Below are positions 1 through 8,331 of a stretch of 64,000 bases of DNA, one piece after another. Positions within the stretch are counted from its first letter, which is position 1. Every line of letters starts with the position of its first letter. The notes beneath the pieces are model-generated. The model was not told where the DNA came from. It saw nothing but the letters and a program-made list of their open reading frames with translations, and did not search any database. The DNA comes from Christiangramia sediminis. Lineage in GTDB: Bacteria > Bacteroidota > Bacteroidia > Flavobacteriales > Flavobacteriaceae. The DNA lies in NCBI RefSeq assembly GCF_020552705.1, contig NZ_JAJBZG010000001.1, positions 248,001 through 312,000 on the forward strand, in the 5' to 3' direction. Position numbers and translations under genes: made by a program.

Positions 1-54
1 TATGAGCTTTGGGCGTAACCAGTATTTAAGACTAAGAGAAATTTGAATTTCAAG

Positions 55-1053
55 TTAAGAAGGTACTTCTGCTCGCTGGTCTATCAGACCTTCATTTTTC
101 AGGTCCTGCCAGAATTCTGATGGGATCTTCACCTCAAATGCTTTCGCATTCTCTTTAACCTGTTCTGGTTTACTTGCGCCAGCCAAGACCGTATTTACAA
201 TTTTTGGGGCATAAGAGAATTGTATGGAGGCAGAACTTAGGTCTACACCATGTTTCTTCGCAATTTTCTTGATCCCGTTCAATTTTTTTACTTTTTCTTC
301 AGGCATATCCCCTGAATAGTTATAGCGGTCTTTCCCGGAAAGTAGGCCCGCATTGAAAGGAGCCGCAGCAATCAAGCCCACCTCGTGCTTTTCGATCGCT
401 GGGAATAATTCCTCCAGAGATTTTTTATGATTTACCAGGGAATACTGGATAGCCGATAAGAATAGATCGGGATCGGCATCTGTTTCTTCCAGCGTTTTTA
501 TTATTGGTTCAATAGTATTTACTCCAAGTCCCCAGCCTTTGATAAGACCTTCTTCTCTCATTTTGGTAAGTTCTGGCATGGCACCTTTTTTAGCTACTTC
601 AAAATGATCCAACCAGGTTGTCCCATCCTTATATTCGTCATTATGGTCCGGGGAAAGATCATGGATAAAAACATAATCTATACTTTCTACCCCAAGTCTT
701 TGCAAACTGTCTTCAATAGATCTTCTAACCGCTTCTGCTGAATAATCATACTTATAATCGAAAGGAGCAGGATCTTTCCACATAGTCTCGGGAACTTTAT
801 TAGTGGCCGTCAAAATCCGGCCCACTTTAGTGGTAAGAACATAATCATCCCTTTTCTTATTATGAAGAAAATGGCCAAAGCGTCTTTCACTTAATCCAAG
901 CCCGTACCAGGGAGAGGTGTCATAATATCTTATTCCGGCGTCCCATGCTGCTTCCAGGGTTTGTTCCGCTTCTCTATCTGTCATCACTTTAAAGCCGTTT
1001 CCAATAGCTACACCACCCAGTCCCAGCTTTTCTTTTAATACTTCTCTACCCAT
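55..1053 (-). CDS. Aldo/keto reductase
   Basis: NAD(P)H-dependent oxidoreductase of the aldo/keto reductase superfamily, a soluble (beta/alpha)8 barrel of 332 residues, the usual length. The catalytic tetrad can be read: Asp45 and Tyr50 in YYDTSPWYG, Lys76 in TTKVGR and His131 in FIHDL. The segment around residues 115-131 (DSLQRLGVESIDYVFIHD) is the classic family signature. The closest described relatives by look are D-threo-aldose dehydrogenase / L-fucose dehydrogenase types, but the substrate cannot be told from sequence. It is transcribed away from the next gene and appears monocistronic in this window; the region left of it (1-54) holds nothing I can name. Confidence 0.9.
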   Translation of the reverse strand: MGREVLKEKLGLGGVAIGNGFKVMTDREAEQTLEAAWDAGIRYYDTSPWYGLGLSERRFGHFLHNKKRDDYVLTTKVGRILTATNKVPETMWKDPAPFDYKYDYSAEAVRRSIEDSLQRLGVESIDYVFIHDLSPDHNDEYKDGTTWLDHFEVAKKGAMPELTKMREEGLIKGWGLGVNTIEPIIKTLEETDADPDLFLSAIQYSLVNHKKSLEELFPAIEKHEVGLIAAAPFNAGLLSGKDRYNYSGDMPEEKVKKLNGIKKIAKKHGVDLSSASIQFSYAPKIVNTVLAGASKPEQVKENAKAFEVKIPSEFWQDLKNEGLIDQRAEVPS

Positions 1054-1162
1054 AATTAATTTTTTAGAAGCTTAAATTTAAAGAGATTATCTTTGAATTT
1101 AATCCCATTTAACGCATTCTAACAGAAAAGCTTAGCGGCTGTTAATGCTTTTGTAAATAACT

Positions 1163-1206
1163 GTAACAAAAGTTACTTCCTTAACTACACGATATTTATA
1201 TTTTTG
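1163..1206 (+). promoter_or_regulatory. Crp/Fnr-type palindrome plus -7 promoter element
   Basis: A perfect inverted repeat GTAAC-AAAA-GTTAC (1163-1176) is followed by TATTTTTG (1199-1206), an exact match to the Bacteroidota -7 consensus TAnnTTTG. The palindrome centre (1169.5) is 36.5 bp from the last base of the -7 box, so with a start site about 5 bp further it would lie near -41.5, where class II Crp/Fnr activators bind and replace the -33 contact. The same palindrome at the same distance occurs at 8270-8313. The regulator is unknown; function is inferred from the geometry. Confidence 0.6.
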
Positions 1207-1215
1207 TGTCAGAAT

Positions 1216-2121
1216 TTGAAAAGCCTGGAAAAGTATATAGACATAATAAGAGATTCCTTTACCGGATATTTTAATTACCTGGTAACAGAAATAACCCATC
1301 CCACATGGACGAGTTATTTTTACTGGCTTGTTGGTTTGTCTCTTTTAGTCTGGATTTTGGAAATAATTATACCCTGGAGAAAGGAACAAAAGGTATTTCG
1401 AAAAGGATTCTGGCTGGATAGCTTTTATATACTGTTCAATTTTTTCCTCTTTTCACTCATCGTTTATAATGCTTTGAGTAATGTAGGAGTTGAATTGTTC
1501 AATGATTTTCTTGGGCTTTTTGGAATTGAAAATATCGTTGCAATTCAATTAGGTAGTTTACCTGCCTGGACCCAGTTATTGATCATGTTCATTTTAGCAG
1601 ATTTTATTCAATGGAATGTTCATAGACAATTACATAAAAGACCATGGCTCTGGGAATTCCATAAGATACACCATAGTGTGAAAGAGATGGGATTTGCCGC
1701 TCAGTTCAGGTTTCACTTTATGGAAACCATTATTTATAAAACAGTGCAGTATATTCCGCTGGCAATGATTGGGTTTGGGATTAAGGAATTCTTTGTGGTG
1801 CATATGTTTGCAGTTTTTATCGGGCATCTTAATCATGCAAACCTGGGCTGGAATTATGGGGTATTAGGATATATTTTCAATAATCCGAGAATGCATATAT
1901 GGCATCATTCAAAAGATCTGCCTGAAGACAGACCTTACGGAATGAACTACGGCTTAAGCCTGAGTATCTGGGATTATATTTTCGGTACGGCCTATATTCC
2001 GGAAAGTGGTAAAAAAATAGAATTAGGATTCATCGGAGACGAGAATTTCCCGGAAGATTTCGGAAATCAAACCTTGTTTCCATTTATAAAGAAGAATAAA
2101 GTAAAGACAAATAAATTATAA
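1216..2121 (+). CDS. Sterol desaturase / fatty acid hydroxylase family membrane protein
   Basis: Integral membrane di-iron oxygenase of the fatty acid hydroxylase superfamily, about 300 residues. The histidine clusters expected for the di-iron centre are visible: HRQLH, HKIHH, a later HLNHAN and HIWHH. About four to five membrane segments precede and separate them (for example around the VGLSLLVWILEIIIP stretch). Substrate unknown (lipid or sterol-like). There is no ATG at the front: an upstream TTG at 1204 lies inside the -7 promoter box, so it cannot be translated, and I prefer the TTG at 1216, giving MKSLEKYIDII; this would make a nearly leaderless mRNA. The gene ends 12 bp before the persulfide dioxygenase gene and probably forms an operon with it, which hints at a link with sulfur or redox stress that the family itself does not explain. 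Confidence 0.8.
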   Translation: MKSLEKYIDIIRDSFTGYFNYLVTEITHPTWTSYFYWLVGLSLLVWILEIIIPWRKEQKVFRKGFWLDSFYILFNFFLFSLIVYNALSNVGVELFNDFLGLFGIENIVAIQLGSLPAWTQLLIMFILADFIQWNVHRQLHKRPWLWEFHKIHHSVKEMGFAAQFRFHFMETIIYKTVQYIPLAMIGFGIKEFFVVHMFAVFIGHLNHANLGWNYGVLGYIFNNPRMHIWHHSKDLPEDRPYGMNYGLSLSIWDYIFGTAYIPESGKKIELGFIGDENFPEDFGNQTLFPFIKKNKVKTNKL

Positions 2122-2133
2122 AAATCGAATAAA

Positions 2134-3471
2134 ATGACCATAAAACAATTTAAAGACGATCCGCTGGCGCATTATTCGTATGCTATTGTTAGCAACGGAG
2201 AAATGGCTCTTGTAGACCCTTCTCGTAACCCGATGGAATATTACAGATATGCCGAGGAGCAGAATGCTAAAATTGTAGCGGTTTTTGAAACGCATCCTCA
2301 TGCCGATTTTGTGAGCAGCCATATGCAAATACATGAAGAAACCGGGGCAACTATTTACGTTAGTGAGCTTTTAGGCGCAGATTATCCGCATAAAACTTTT
2401 GACGATGGTGATTCATTGACTCTGGGTGAGACCAAATTCAGTGCTATAAATACACCGGGACATTCTCCTGATAGTATTACTGTTGTGGCGAAAGAAGGAG
2501 ACAAAACAGCCTTGTTTACCGGAGATACACTTTTTATAGGAAATGTTGGAAGACCTGATCTACGTGAAAAGGCTGGAAATATGAAGGCTAAAAGAGTAGA
2601 CCTGGCTAAGCAGATGTATGACACGATAAAAAACAAATTTACAGACCTACCCGATGATGCTCTGGTATATCCAGCTCACGGTGCAGGATCGTTATGTGGA
2701 AAGAATATGAGCGACGCTGCTTCCAGTACTTTAGGAAATGAGCGCCAGGGGAACTGGGCTTTCAAAGAGCAGACTGAAGACGAATTCGTAGAAGAAATCC
2801 TGAAAGATCAGCCATTCATTCCGCATTATTTCGGATTTAACGTGGACATCAACAAAACCGGACCTGAAAATGTACAACGTACCAAATGGGCCAATAAATT
2901 GATGTTGAATGTTTCAGAAGTGGAAAAAGGAGTTGCCGTTGTTGATACCAGAGACGGAGATGACTTTAAAGCAGGACATCTGCCAAATAGTATCAATATC
3001 ATGGCCCGTTCAGAAAAGGATAAATATGAAACCTGGCTGGGAGCTATTATAAAGCCGAAGGAGGAATTTTACCTGGTACTGGACAGTGTGAATAATATTG
3101 AAGAATTACTGGAAAGAACAGCCAAGATAGGTTACGAAAAACAAGTAAAGGCTGTCATCACTTTAGGTTCCGGAGTTTCGAAGAAATCTGATGAGTTCGA
3201 TCTAGAAGATTTTAAAAAGAATAAAGGAAATTATACTATTGTTGATATCCGTAATCATAGCGAAGTTGCCGAAGGGAAGATCTTCGAGGATGCTATTGCC
3301 GTCCCGCTTAATGAACTCAGAGAGAATACGACTGAAATTCCATCACATAAACCTGTGGTAGTTCACTGTGCCGGCGGATATAGATCTGCTGCTGGAAGCA
3401 GTATTCTGGACAATAGATTCGAAAATACTAAAGTGTACGATCTTAGTGATGCCATCAATGATTTCAAATAA
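2134..3471 (+). CDS. Persulfide dioxygenase-sulfurtransferase fusion (CstB/ETHE1-like MBL + two rhodanese domains)
   Basis: Three-domain enzyme of 445 residues that handles sulfane sulfur. Residues 1 to about 245 form a metallo-beta-lactamase fold of the ETHE1 persulfide dioxygenase type, with the iron-binding motif HPHADF (His54, His56, Asp58) and His63, and the later GDTLFIGNVGRPDL and YPAHGAGS segments. Residues about 255-350 look like a rhodanese domain (VDTRDGDDFKAGHLPNS) but show no active-site cysteine loop. Residues about 350-445 are an active rhodanese with Cys412 in CAGGYRSAAG. This order matches Staphylococcus CstB, which oxidises low-molecular-weight persulfides to thiosulfate. 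It likely detoxifies sulfide-derived persulfides in the cytoplasm. Probable operon with the upstream hydroxylase gene under the 1163-1206 control region; a terminator follows. Confidence 0.9.
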   Translation: MTIKQFKDDPLAHYSYAIVSNGEMALVDPSRNPMEYYRYAEEQNAKIVAVFETHPHADFVSSHMQIHEETGATIYVSELLGADYPHKTFDDGDSLTLGETKFSAINTPGHSPDSITVVAKEGDKTALFTGDTLFIGNVGRPDLREKAGNMKAKRVDLAKQMYDTIKNKFTDLPDDALVYPAHGAGSLCGKNMSDAASSTLGNERQGNWAFKEQTEDEFVEEILKDQPFIPHYFGFNVDINKTGPENVQRTKWANKLMLNVSEVEKGVAVVDTRDGDDFKAGHLPNSINIMARSEKDKYETWLGAIIKPKEEFYLVLDSVNNIEELLERTAKIGYEKQVKAVITLGSGVSKKSDEFDLEDFKKNKGNYTIVDIRNHSEVAEGKIFEDAIAVPLNELRENTTEIPSHKPVVVHCAGGYRSAAGSSILDNRFENTKVYDLSDAINDFK

Positions 3472-3500
3472 TCTGGACTAAAAATCACTTTTTTAATATT

Positions 3501-3532
3501 AAACCCGGAATCTATGTTTCGGGTTTTTTTGT
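3501..3532 (+). terminator. Rho-independent terminator after persulfide dioxygenase gene
   Basis: Stem AAACCCGGAA / TTTCGGGTTT with a six-base loop, followed by a run of T. It closes the 1216-3471 operon. The rest of the gap to 3730 is AT-rich and ends with a weak -7-like TATATTTA at about 3684 for the carboxylase operon. Confidence 0.85.
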
Positions 3533-3729
3533 GGGTTAAATCAGGTTAGTCTGTATTCTATTTTTAATGCCTCACAAGAAATCCTAATTTCTAATATTGT
3601 CAAATTCTCAGAAATATCGATATTTTTTATTATTTCTCTAGATTTTGAGATTTCTGCAACACTTCAAACACCTTAATTTTTCTATATTTACGCTCCGACG
3701 TCAAAAAAATAACTATACATAAACCTTTT

Positions 3730-4215
3730 ATGGATAAGAACTACAAGGTTAAAGTGAACGACTCCCTGGAATTTGAATTTTCAGAAGAAGAAATTAAGTC
3801 ACTGGATACCCAAAAAACTTCCGATAGACATTATCATCTTTTAAAGGATAACCGATCCTACACAGCAGAAGTCTTTAAACCGGATTTTCTGAACAGAATC
3901 TACGAGATAAAGATCAACTCCAATATTTACTCCGTGAAGATCAATAATGATCTGGACCAGTTGATAGATGAGATGGGACTTTCGCTGGGAAGCTCTCAGC
4001 AGGTGAATGATATCAAGGCTCCTATGCCGGGTCTTATTCTGGAAGTGAACGTTAAGGAAGGTGATGAGGTAAAAGAAGGAGATTACCTTCTCGTACTGGA
4101 AGCGATGAAAATGGAGAATACTTTAACCGCGCCAAGAGACGGAGTGGTGAAATCTGTTACGGTAACTAAAAGTGATACGGTAGAAAAGAACCAGTTATTG
4201 ATAGAAATGGAATAA
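3730..4215 (+). CDS. Biotin carboxyl carrier protein of acyl-CoA carboxylase
   Basis: Biotinylated carrier subunit, 161 residues. The C-terminal 70 residues are a biotinyl domain (APMPGLILEVNVKEGDEV onward) with the biotin-attachment motif AMKM and Lys127 as the modified residue; a conserved proline-rich entry APMPG precedes it. The N-terminal half is the less conserved part seen in carriers of propionyl-CoA type carboxylases and contains no catalytic motif. It is the first of three consecutive genes (carrier, biotin carboxylase, carboxyltransferase) with gaps of 43 and 16 bp, so the three products form one holoenzyme. The ATG at 3730 is preceded by an AT-rich leader. Confidence 0.93.
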   Translation: MDKNYKVKVNDSLEFEFSEEEIKSLDTQKTSDRHYHLLKDNRSYTAEVFKPDFLNRIYEIKINSNIYSVKINNDLDQLIDEMGLSLGSSQQVNDIKAPMPGLILEVNVKEGDEVKEGDYLLVLEAMKMENTLTAPRDGVVKSVTVTKSDTVEKNQLLIEME

Positions 4216-4258
4216 TTCGAAATCTGAATCCAGAAGTACTAAGTTAGAACAAATTACA

Positions 4259-5701
4259 ATGAAAAAAATATTAGTAGCCAACAGGGGAGAAATCGCATTA
4301 AGAGTGATGAAAACCGTAAAACGTATGGGGATAGATACGGTGGCGGTTTATTCTACGGCCGACAGAAATGCACCTCATGTTAAGTTTGCAGACGAAGCTG
4401 TTTGTATCGGAGAAGCCCCTTCCAGCGAATCTTATCTAAAAGGTGATAAAATTATAGAAGTTGCCAGAAAGTTGAATGTTGACGGAATTCACCCGGGATA
4501 TGGTTTCCTGAGTGAGAATGCAAATTTTGCGGAATCTGTTGAAAAGAATGGAATTACCTGGATTGGCCCGGGTTCTAAAGCCATAAAAGTAATGGGAAGT
4601 AAGCTTGCCGCGAAAGATGCGGTAAAAGCTTATGATATCCCTATGGTTCCTGGAATTGATGAAGCGATCACCGATACCGAAAAAGCCAAGAAAATTGCTA
4701 AAGATATAGGATTCCCTATTTTGATAAAAGCTTCTGCCGGTGGCGGAGGTAAGGGAATGCGTATTGTTGAAAAAGAAAAAGAACTTGAAGATCAAATGAA
4801 GCGAGCGATTAGCGAAGCAGAATCTGCTTTTGGAGATGGTTCGGTTTTTATAGAAAAATATGTATCCTCCCCAAGACATATTGAAATACAGGTGCTGGCC
4901 GATACTCATGGCAACTATCTTCATTTGTTCGAAAGAGAATGTAGTATACAACGTAGACACCAGAAGGTAGTGGAAGAGGCTCCATCTGTAGTGCTGGATG
5001 ATGCTTTAAGAAAGGAAATGGGTGAAGCTGCGGTAAAGGTTGCCAAAGCCTGTGATTATGTTGGTGCAGGTACGGTAGAATTCCTTTTTGACGAGAACAG
5101 GAAATTCTATTTCCTGGAAATGAATACCAGACTTCAGGTAGAACATCCGGTAACCGAATATATCACGGGAGTTGATCTTGTAGAACAACAAATATTGGTA
5201 GCCAGGGGAGAACAACTTCAGTTTTCTCAGGAGGATTTAAAAATAAGAGGTCATGCGATGGAACTTCGGGTTTATGCCGAAGATCCTCTCGAAGATTTTA
5301 TGCCGAGTACCGGAACTCTGGAAAGATATGCCATTCCGGTAGGTGAAGGAATAAGGCTGGATAACGGTTTCGAAGAAGGGATGGAAGTTCCTATTTATTA
5401 CGACCCCATGCTTGCCAAGCTTATCACTTACGGTAAGACCAGGGAAGAAGCTATACAGATGATGATCAAGGCTATAGATCATTACATCGTGGAAGGCGTG
5501 AGCACTACTCTGCCTTTCGGAAAATTTGTATTTCAGCATGAAGCCTTCAGAAGTGGAAATTTCGATACTCATTTTGTAAAGAAATATTACTCTCCGGAAG
5601 CTTTGAAAGAGGAGACCGAAGAAGAAGCAAAACTCGCTGCCCTTATGGCTTTGAAGCAGTATATGAAAGATAAGGAGCAACTAAGATTACCACACAACTA
5701 A
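4259..5701 (+). CDS. accC: Acyl-CoA carboxylase, biotin carboxylase subunit
   Basis: ATP-dependent biotin carboxylase, 480 residues, full length for the stand-alone subunit. N-terminal pre-ATP-grasp domain ([14 protein letters not shown]), central ATP-grasp domain with the glycine-rich ATP loop [12 protein letters not shown] near residue 160 and the metal/bicarbonate motif [14 protein letters not shown] near residue 290, then the C-terminal biotin carboxylase domain ([13 protein letters not shown]). It charges the biotin on the carrier encoded just upstream with CO2. The acyl-CoA acceptor is set by the downstream carboxyltransferase; propionyl-CoA is the most usual one for this gene order in Bacteroidota. 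The last 25 residues are charged and helical. Confidence 0.93.
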   Translation: MKKILVANRGEIALRVMKTVKRMGIDTVAVYSTADRNAPHVKFADEAVCIGEAPSSESYLKGDKIIEVARKLNVDGIHPGYGFLSENANFAESVEKNGITWIGPGSKAIKVMGSKLAAKDAVKAYDIPMVPGIDEAITDTEKAKKIAKDIGFPILIKASAGGGGKGMRIVEKEKELEDQMKRAISEAESAFGDGSVFIEKYVSSPRHIEIQVLADTHGNYLHLFERECSIQRRHQKVVEEAPSVVLDDALRKEMGEAAVKVAKACDYVGAGTVEFLFDENRKFYFLEMNTRLQVEHPVTEYITGVDLVEQQILVARGEQLQFSQEDLKIRGHAMELRVYAEDPLEDFMPSTGTLERYAIPVGEGIRLDNGFEEGMEVPIYYDPMLAKLITYGKTREEAIQMMIKAIDHYIVEGVSTTLPFGKFVFQHEAFRSGNFDTHFVKKYYSPEALKEETEEEAKLAALMALKQYMKDKEQLRLPHN

Positions 5702-5717
5702 AATTCAGAATTTAGAG

Positions 5718-7259
5718 ATGAGTCAGAACCTCGATAAATTAAAAGAAAAGATCGCAGAAGCCCACAAAGGTGGAGGTGAAAAAAGAATTGCCAAACAGCA
5801 CGAGAAGAAGAAATTGACTGCCCGTGAACGAGTGGAATATCTGTTGGATGAAAATTCATTTGAAGAAATTGGGATTTTAGTAACCCACCGCACCACCGAT
5901 TTTGGAATGGATAAACAAAAATTCTATGGTGATGGGGTAATTACCGGTTATGGAACCATTCATGGTCGCTTAGTCTATGTCTTTGCCCAGGATTTTACCG
6001 TTTTTGGTGGTTCACTTTCTGAAACCCATGCAGAAAAGATCTGTAAAGTGATGGACATGGCGGTAAAAGTAGGTGCTCCCATGATCGGTTTGAATGATTC
6101 AGGTGGTGCACGTATCCAGGAAGGTGTAAAGTCTCTTGGGGGTTATGCGGATATTTTTCATAGAAATGTAAAAGCTTCGGGGGTAATTCCTCAAATTTCA
6201 GCTATTATGGGACCATGCGCCGGTGGTGCAGTTTATTCTCCCGCGATGACAGATTTCACGCTCATGGTAGAGGACACATCTTATATGTTCGTAACCGGTC
6301 CCAATGTGGTGAAAACAGTGACCAATGAAGAAGTAACTTCCGAAGAACTTGGAGGTGCCAGCACACATTCCACTAAATCTGGGGTAACGCATGTTACCTC
6401 GGCCAATGATATTATTTGTCTTGAAAACATCAAGCAATTGATCAGCTACATGCCTCAGAACAATAAAACTGCTCCCGAAAAGCTTGAATTTGAATTGGGA
6501 GATGAACATCGTGAGGTTCTGGAGAATATCGTTCCCGATAGTTCTAACAAGCCTTATGACATGCATGAGGTTATAAAAGGAATTATAGATGATGATTCTT
6601 TCTTTGAGATCCATAAAAATTATGCTGAGAACATAATTGTTGGATTTTCCAGGATTGGAGGCCGCAGTGTAGGAGTGATCGCCAATCAGCCCATGAGCCT
6701 GGCCGGAGTTCTTGATGTGGATTCTTCTAAGAAAGCAGCAAGATTCACGAGATTCTGTGACTGTTTTAATATTCCGCTTTTGGTATTGGTAGATGTACCC
6801 GGATTCTTGCCGGGAACAGACCAGGAATGGAACGGGATCATTTTGCATGGTGCTAAGCTGCTTTATGCTTTAAGTGAGGCAACGGTGCCAAAAGTTACTG
6901 TTATCACGAGAAAAGCTTATGGAGGAGCTTATGATGTAATGAATTCCAAACATATTGGTGCCGACTTGAACTATGCCTGGCCAACTGCCGAGATCGCGGT
7001 AATGGGAGCCAAGGGAGCTTCAGAAATCATTTTCAGAAAAGAAATCGCTGAAGCTGCAGATCCTGAAAAGAAACTTGCAGAGAAAGAAGCGGAGTATGCC
7101 GAAAAATTCGCCACTCCATTTGAAGCCGCGCAAAGAGGTTTCATCGATGAGGTGATCATGCCGAAAGATACCCGAAGAAAGTTGATCAAGGCTTTTAGCG
7201 CGCTAGAAAACAAACATGTACTTCGGCCTAACAGAAAACACGGGAATATTCCGTTATAA
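5718..7259 (+). CDS. Acyl-CoA carboxylase carboxyltransferase (beta) subunit, propionyl-CoA carboxylase-like
   Basis: Carboxyltransferase of 513 residues with both crotonase-fold halves. The N-terminal half carries [11 protein letters not shown] and the oxyanion glycine pair in [12 protein letters not shown] and [11 protein letters not shown]; the C-terminal half carries [13 protein letters not shown] and the second glycine loop in [11 protein letters not shown]. These are hallmarks of PccB/MmdA-type enzymes that move CO2 from carboxybiotin to propionyl-CoA (giving methylmalonyl-CoA) or a similar acyl-CoA. No membrane decarboxylase subunits are nearby, so it is a soluble carboxylase rather than a sodium-pump decarboxylase. 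Last gene of the three-gene operon; a strong terminator follows 7 bp later. Confidence 0.93.
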   Translation: MSQNLDKLKEKIAEAHKGGGEKRIAKQHEKKKLTARERVEYLLDENSFEEIGILVTHRTTDFGMDKQKFYGDGVITGYGTIHGRLVYVFAQDFTVFGGSLSETHAEKICKVMDMAVKVGAPMIGLNDSGGARIQEGVKSLGGYADIFHRNVKASGVIPQISAIMGPCAGGAVYSPAMTDFTLMVEDTSYMFVTGPNVVKTVTNEEVTSEELGGASTHSTKSGVTHVTSANDIICLENIKQLISYMPQNNKTAPEKLEFELGDEHREVLENIVPDSSNKPYDMHEVIKGIIDDDSFFEIHKNYAENIIVGFSRIGGRSVGVIANQPMSLAGVLDVDSSKKAARFTRFCDCFNIPLLVLVDVPGFLPGTDQEWNGIILHGAKLLYALSEATVPKVTVITRKAYGGAYDVMNSKHIGADLNYAWPTAEIAVMGAKGASEIIFRKEIAEAADPEKKLAEKEAEYAEKFATPFEAAQRGFIDEVIMPKDTRRKLIKAFSALENKHVLRPNRKHGNIPL

Positions 7260-7266
7260 ATTTTAT

Positions 7267-7294
7267 AGGCCGGAATTTATCCCGGCCTTTTTTA
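7267..7294 (+). terminator. Rho-independent terminator after carboxylase operon
   Basis: Stem AGGCCGG / CCGGCCT with an eight-base loop and a T tract. Ends the 3730-7259 transcript. Confidence 0.9.
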
Positions 7295-7305
7295 AGCATT
7301 AATGC

Positions 7306-7331
7306 GTCATGCTGAATTTATTTCAGCATCT
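7306..7331. repeat. Dispersed palindromic repeat (ATGCTGAA...TTCAGCAT type)
   Basis: Perfect inverted repeat ATGCTGAA (7309-7316) / TTCAGCAT (7322-7329) with a five-base spacer, framed by GTC and CTC. From memory, this GTCATGCTGAA...TTCAGCATCTC unit is a frequent intergenic repeat in flavobacterial genomes; the copy number here cannot be judged from one window. It sits between the carboxylase terminator and the next gene and contains an ATG that extends the next reading frame artificially. Confidence 0.6.
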
Positions 7332-7365
7332 CATAAAAATTCTATTAAGAAGATTAACGCTAACC

Positions 7366-8268
7366 ATGAAATTCAATAAAATAGTTTGTGTAGACAACAC
7401 TAAGTTAAACGACAAGGCGATCTCAGAATTGCAAAAGTTAAGCGAAGAAGAGGTTGAGGTTTATACAGATTATCCTGATTCTAAAGATGAGGTTATACAA
7501 CGAATCGGCAATGCAGAAGCAGTTATAGTTTCCTGGCATACCGAATTGGATGAAGACATCATCGAGGCTTGTTCAAATTTGAAATATATAGGAATGGCCT
7601 GTAGTCTATATGATGATGAGTCGGCCAATGTCGCCGTGAAATTTGCCAGGGAAAGAGGAATTACGGTAAAGGGAATCAAAGATTATGGGGACCCCGGAGT
7701 GGCAGAATTTATTATTTCAGAACTTATTCAATTACTGAATGGTTATAAAGGCAAACAATGGAAAGAAATGCCCCGGGAGCTAACAGATCTGAAAATTGGG
7801 ATTATTGGATTAGGAGTTACCGGAAAATTGCTGGCAAATTGCTTATTTCCATTTGGTGTAGATCTTTACTATTACAGTAATACCAGGAAAAACGAGTGGG
7901 AGGAGAAAGGACTTAAATATCTGGACTTAAATAAATTAATGAAAACCTGTGAATTTGTTTCCTTTCATTTACCAAAAAATGCCCAGCCGGTCGGGGAGGA
8001 TGAATTTAATAATTTCGGAAACGGAAAAATCCTTATCAACACCTCTCTGGGACTTCCCTTTGAAGAGAAGGCATTTGCAAATTGGATTAAAAATGATGCT
8101 AATTTTGCAATTTTTGATGGGGATGGAAAAAAGGAACTTTCCTTGGAAAGTCTAAATTCTGAAAATATTATCGCCCTGGAAAAAAGTGCGGGATGGTCTT
8201 CTCAGACGCTTGAAAGGTTATCAGAAAAAGTACTACAAAATATAAAAGCATATAGCGATAAAAGTTAG
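7366..8268 (+). CDS. D-isomer-specific 2-hydroxyacid dehydrogenase family protein
   Basis: NAD-dependent oxidoreductase of the phosphoglycerate/lactate dehydrogenase superfamily, 300 residues. The Rossmann nucleotide loop is IGIIGLGVTGKLLA in the middle of the chain, and the N-terminal part has the flavodoxin-like catalytic lobe. The usual catalytic Arg-Glu-His set is not clear: the C-terminal region reads NIIALEKSAGWSS where family members have a His near the Gly-Trp, so activity on hydroxyacids is uncertain. The frame is open from an ATG at 7309, but that ATG lies inside a palindromic repeat; the ATG at 7366 begins MKFNKIVCVDN, a normal N-terminus for the family. Appears monocistronic. Confidence 0.8.
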   Translation: MKFNKIVCVDNTKLNDKAISELQKLSEEEVEVYTDYPDSKDEVIQRIGNAEAVIVSWHTELDEDIIEACSNLKYIGMACSLYDDESANVAVKFARERGITVKGIKDYGDPGVAEFIISELIQLLNGYKGKQWKEMPRELTDLKIGIIGLGVTGKLLANCLFPFGVDLYYYSNTRKNEWEEKGLKYLDLNKLMKTCEFVSFHLPKNAQPVGEDEFNNFGNGKILINTSLGLPFEEKAFANWIKNDANFAIFDGDGKKELSLESLNSENIIALEKSAGWSSQTLERLSEKVLQNIKAYSDKS

Positions 8269-8269
8269 T

Positions 8270-8313
8270 GTAACCATTGTTACTGATTTCTGACTTCACA
8301 AATCGTTAATTTG
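8270..8313 (+). promoter_or_regulatory. Second Crp/Fnr-type palindrome plus -7-like element
   Basis: Perfect inverted repeat GTAAC-CATT-GTTAC (8270-8283), extended to TGTAACN4GTTACT as at 1163, followed by TTAATTTG (8306-8313), one mismatch from TAnnTTTG. Centre-to-box distance is again 36.5 bp. It starts 2 bp after the stop codon of the hydroxyacid dehydrogenase gene and serves the YeeE/YedE genes. A weak -7 box fits a promoter that needs an activator. Binding protein unknown. Confidence 0.6.
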
Positions 8314-8331
8314 CACCTGAATTAAAATAAT

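Noticed and set aside
6384-6397. Third perfect GTAAC-GCAT-GTTAC palindrome
   Set aside because: It lies inside the carboxyltransferase gene and is fully explained by the conserved codons for Val-Thr-His-Val-Thr; no promoter follows it.
4436-6848. Long antisense open frames opposite the carboxylase genes (for example 4436-4960, 5237-5680, 6198-6848)
   Set aside because: They mirror strongly conserved coding genes, have no recognisable domains or signals, and are frame shadows.
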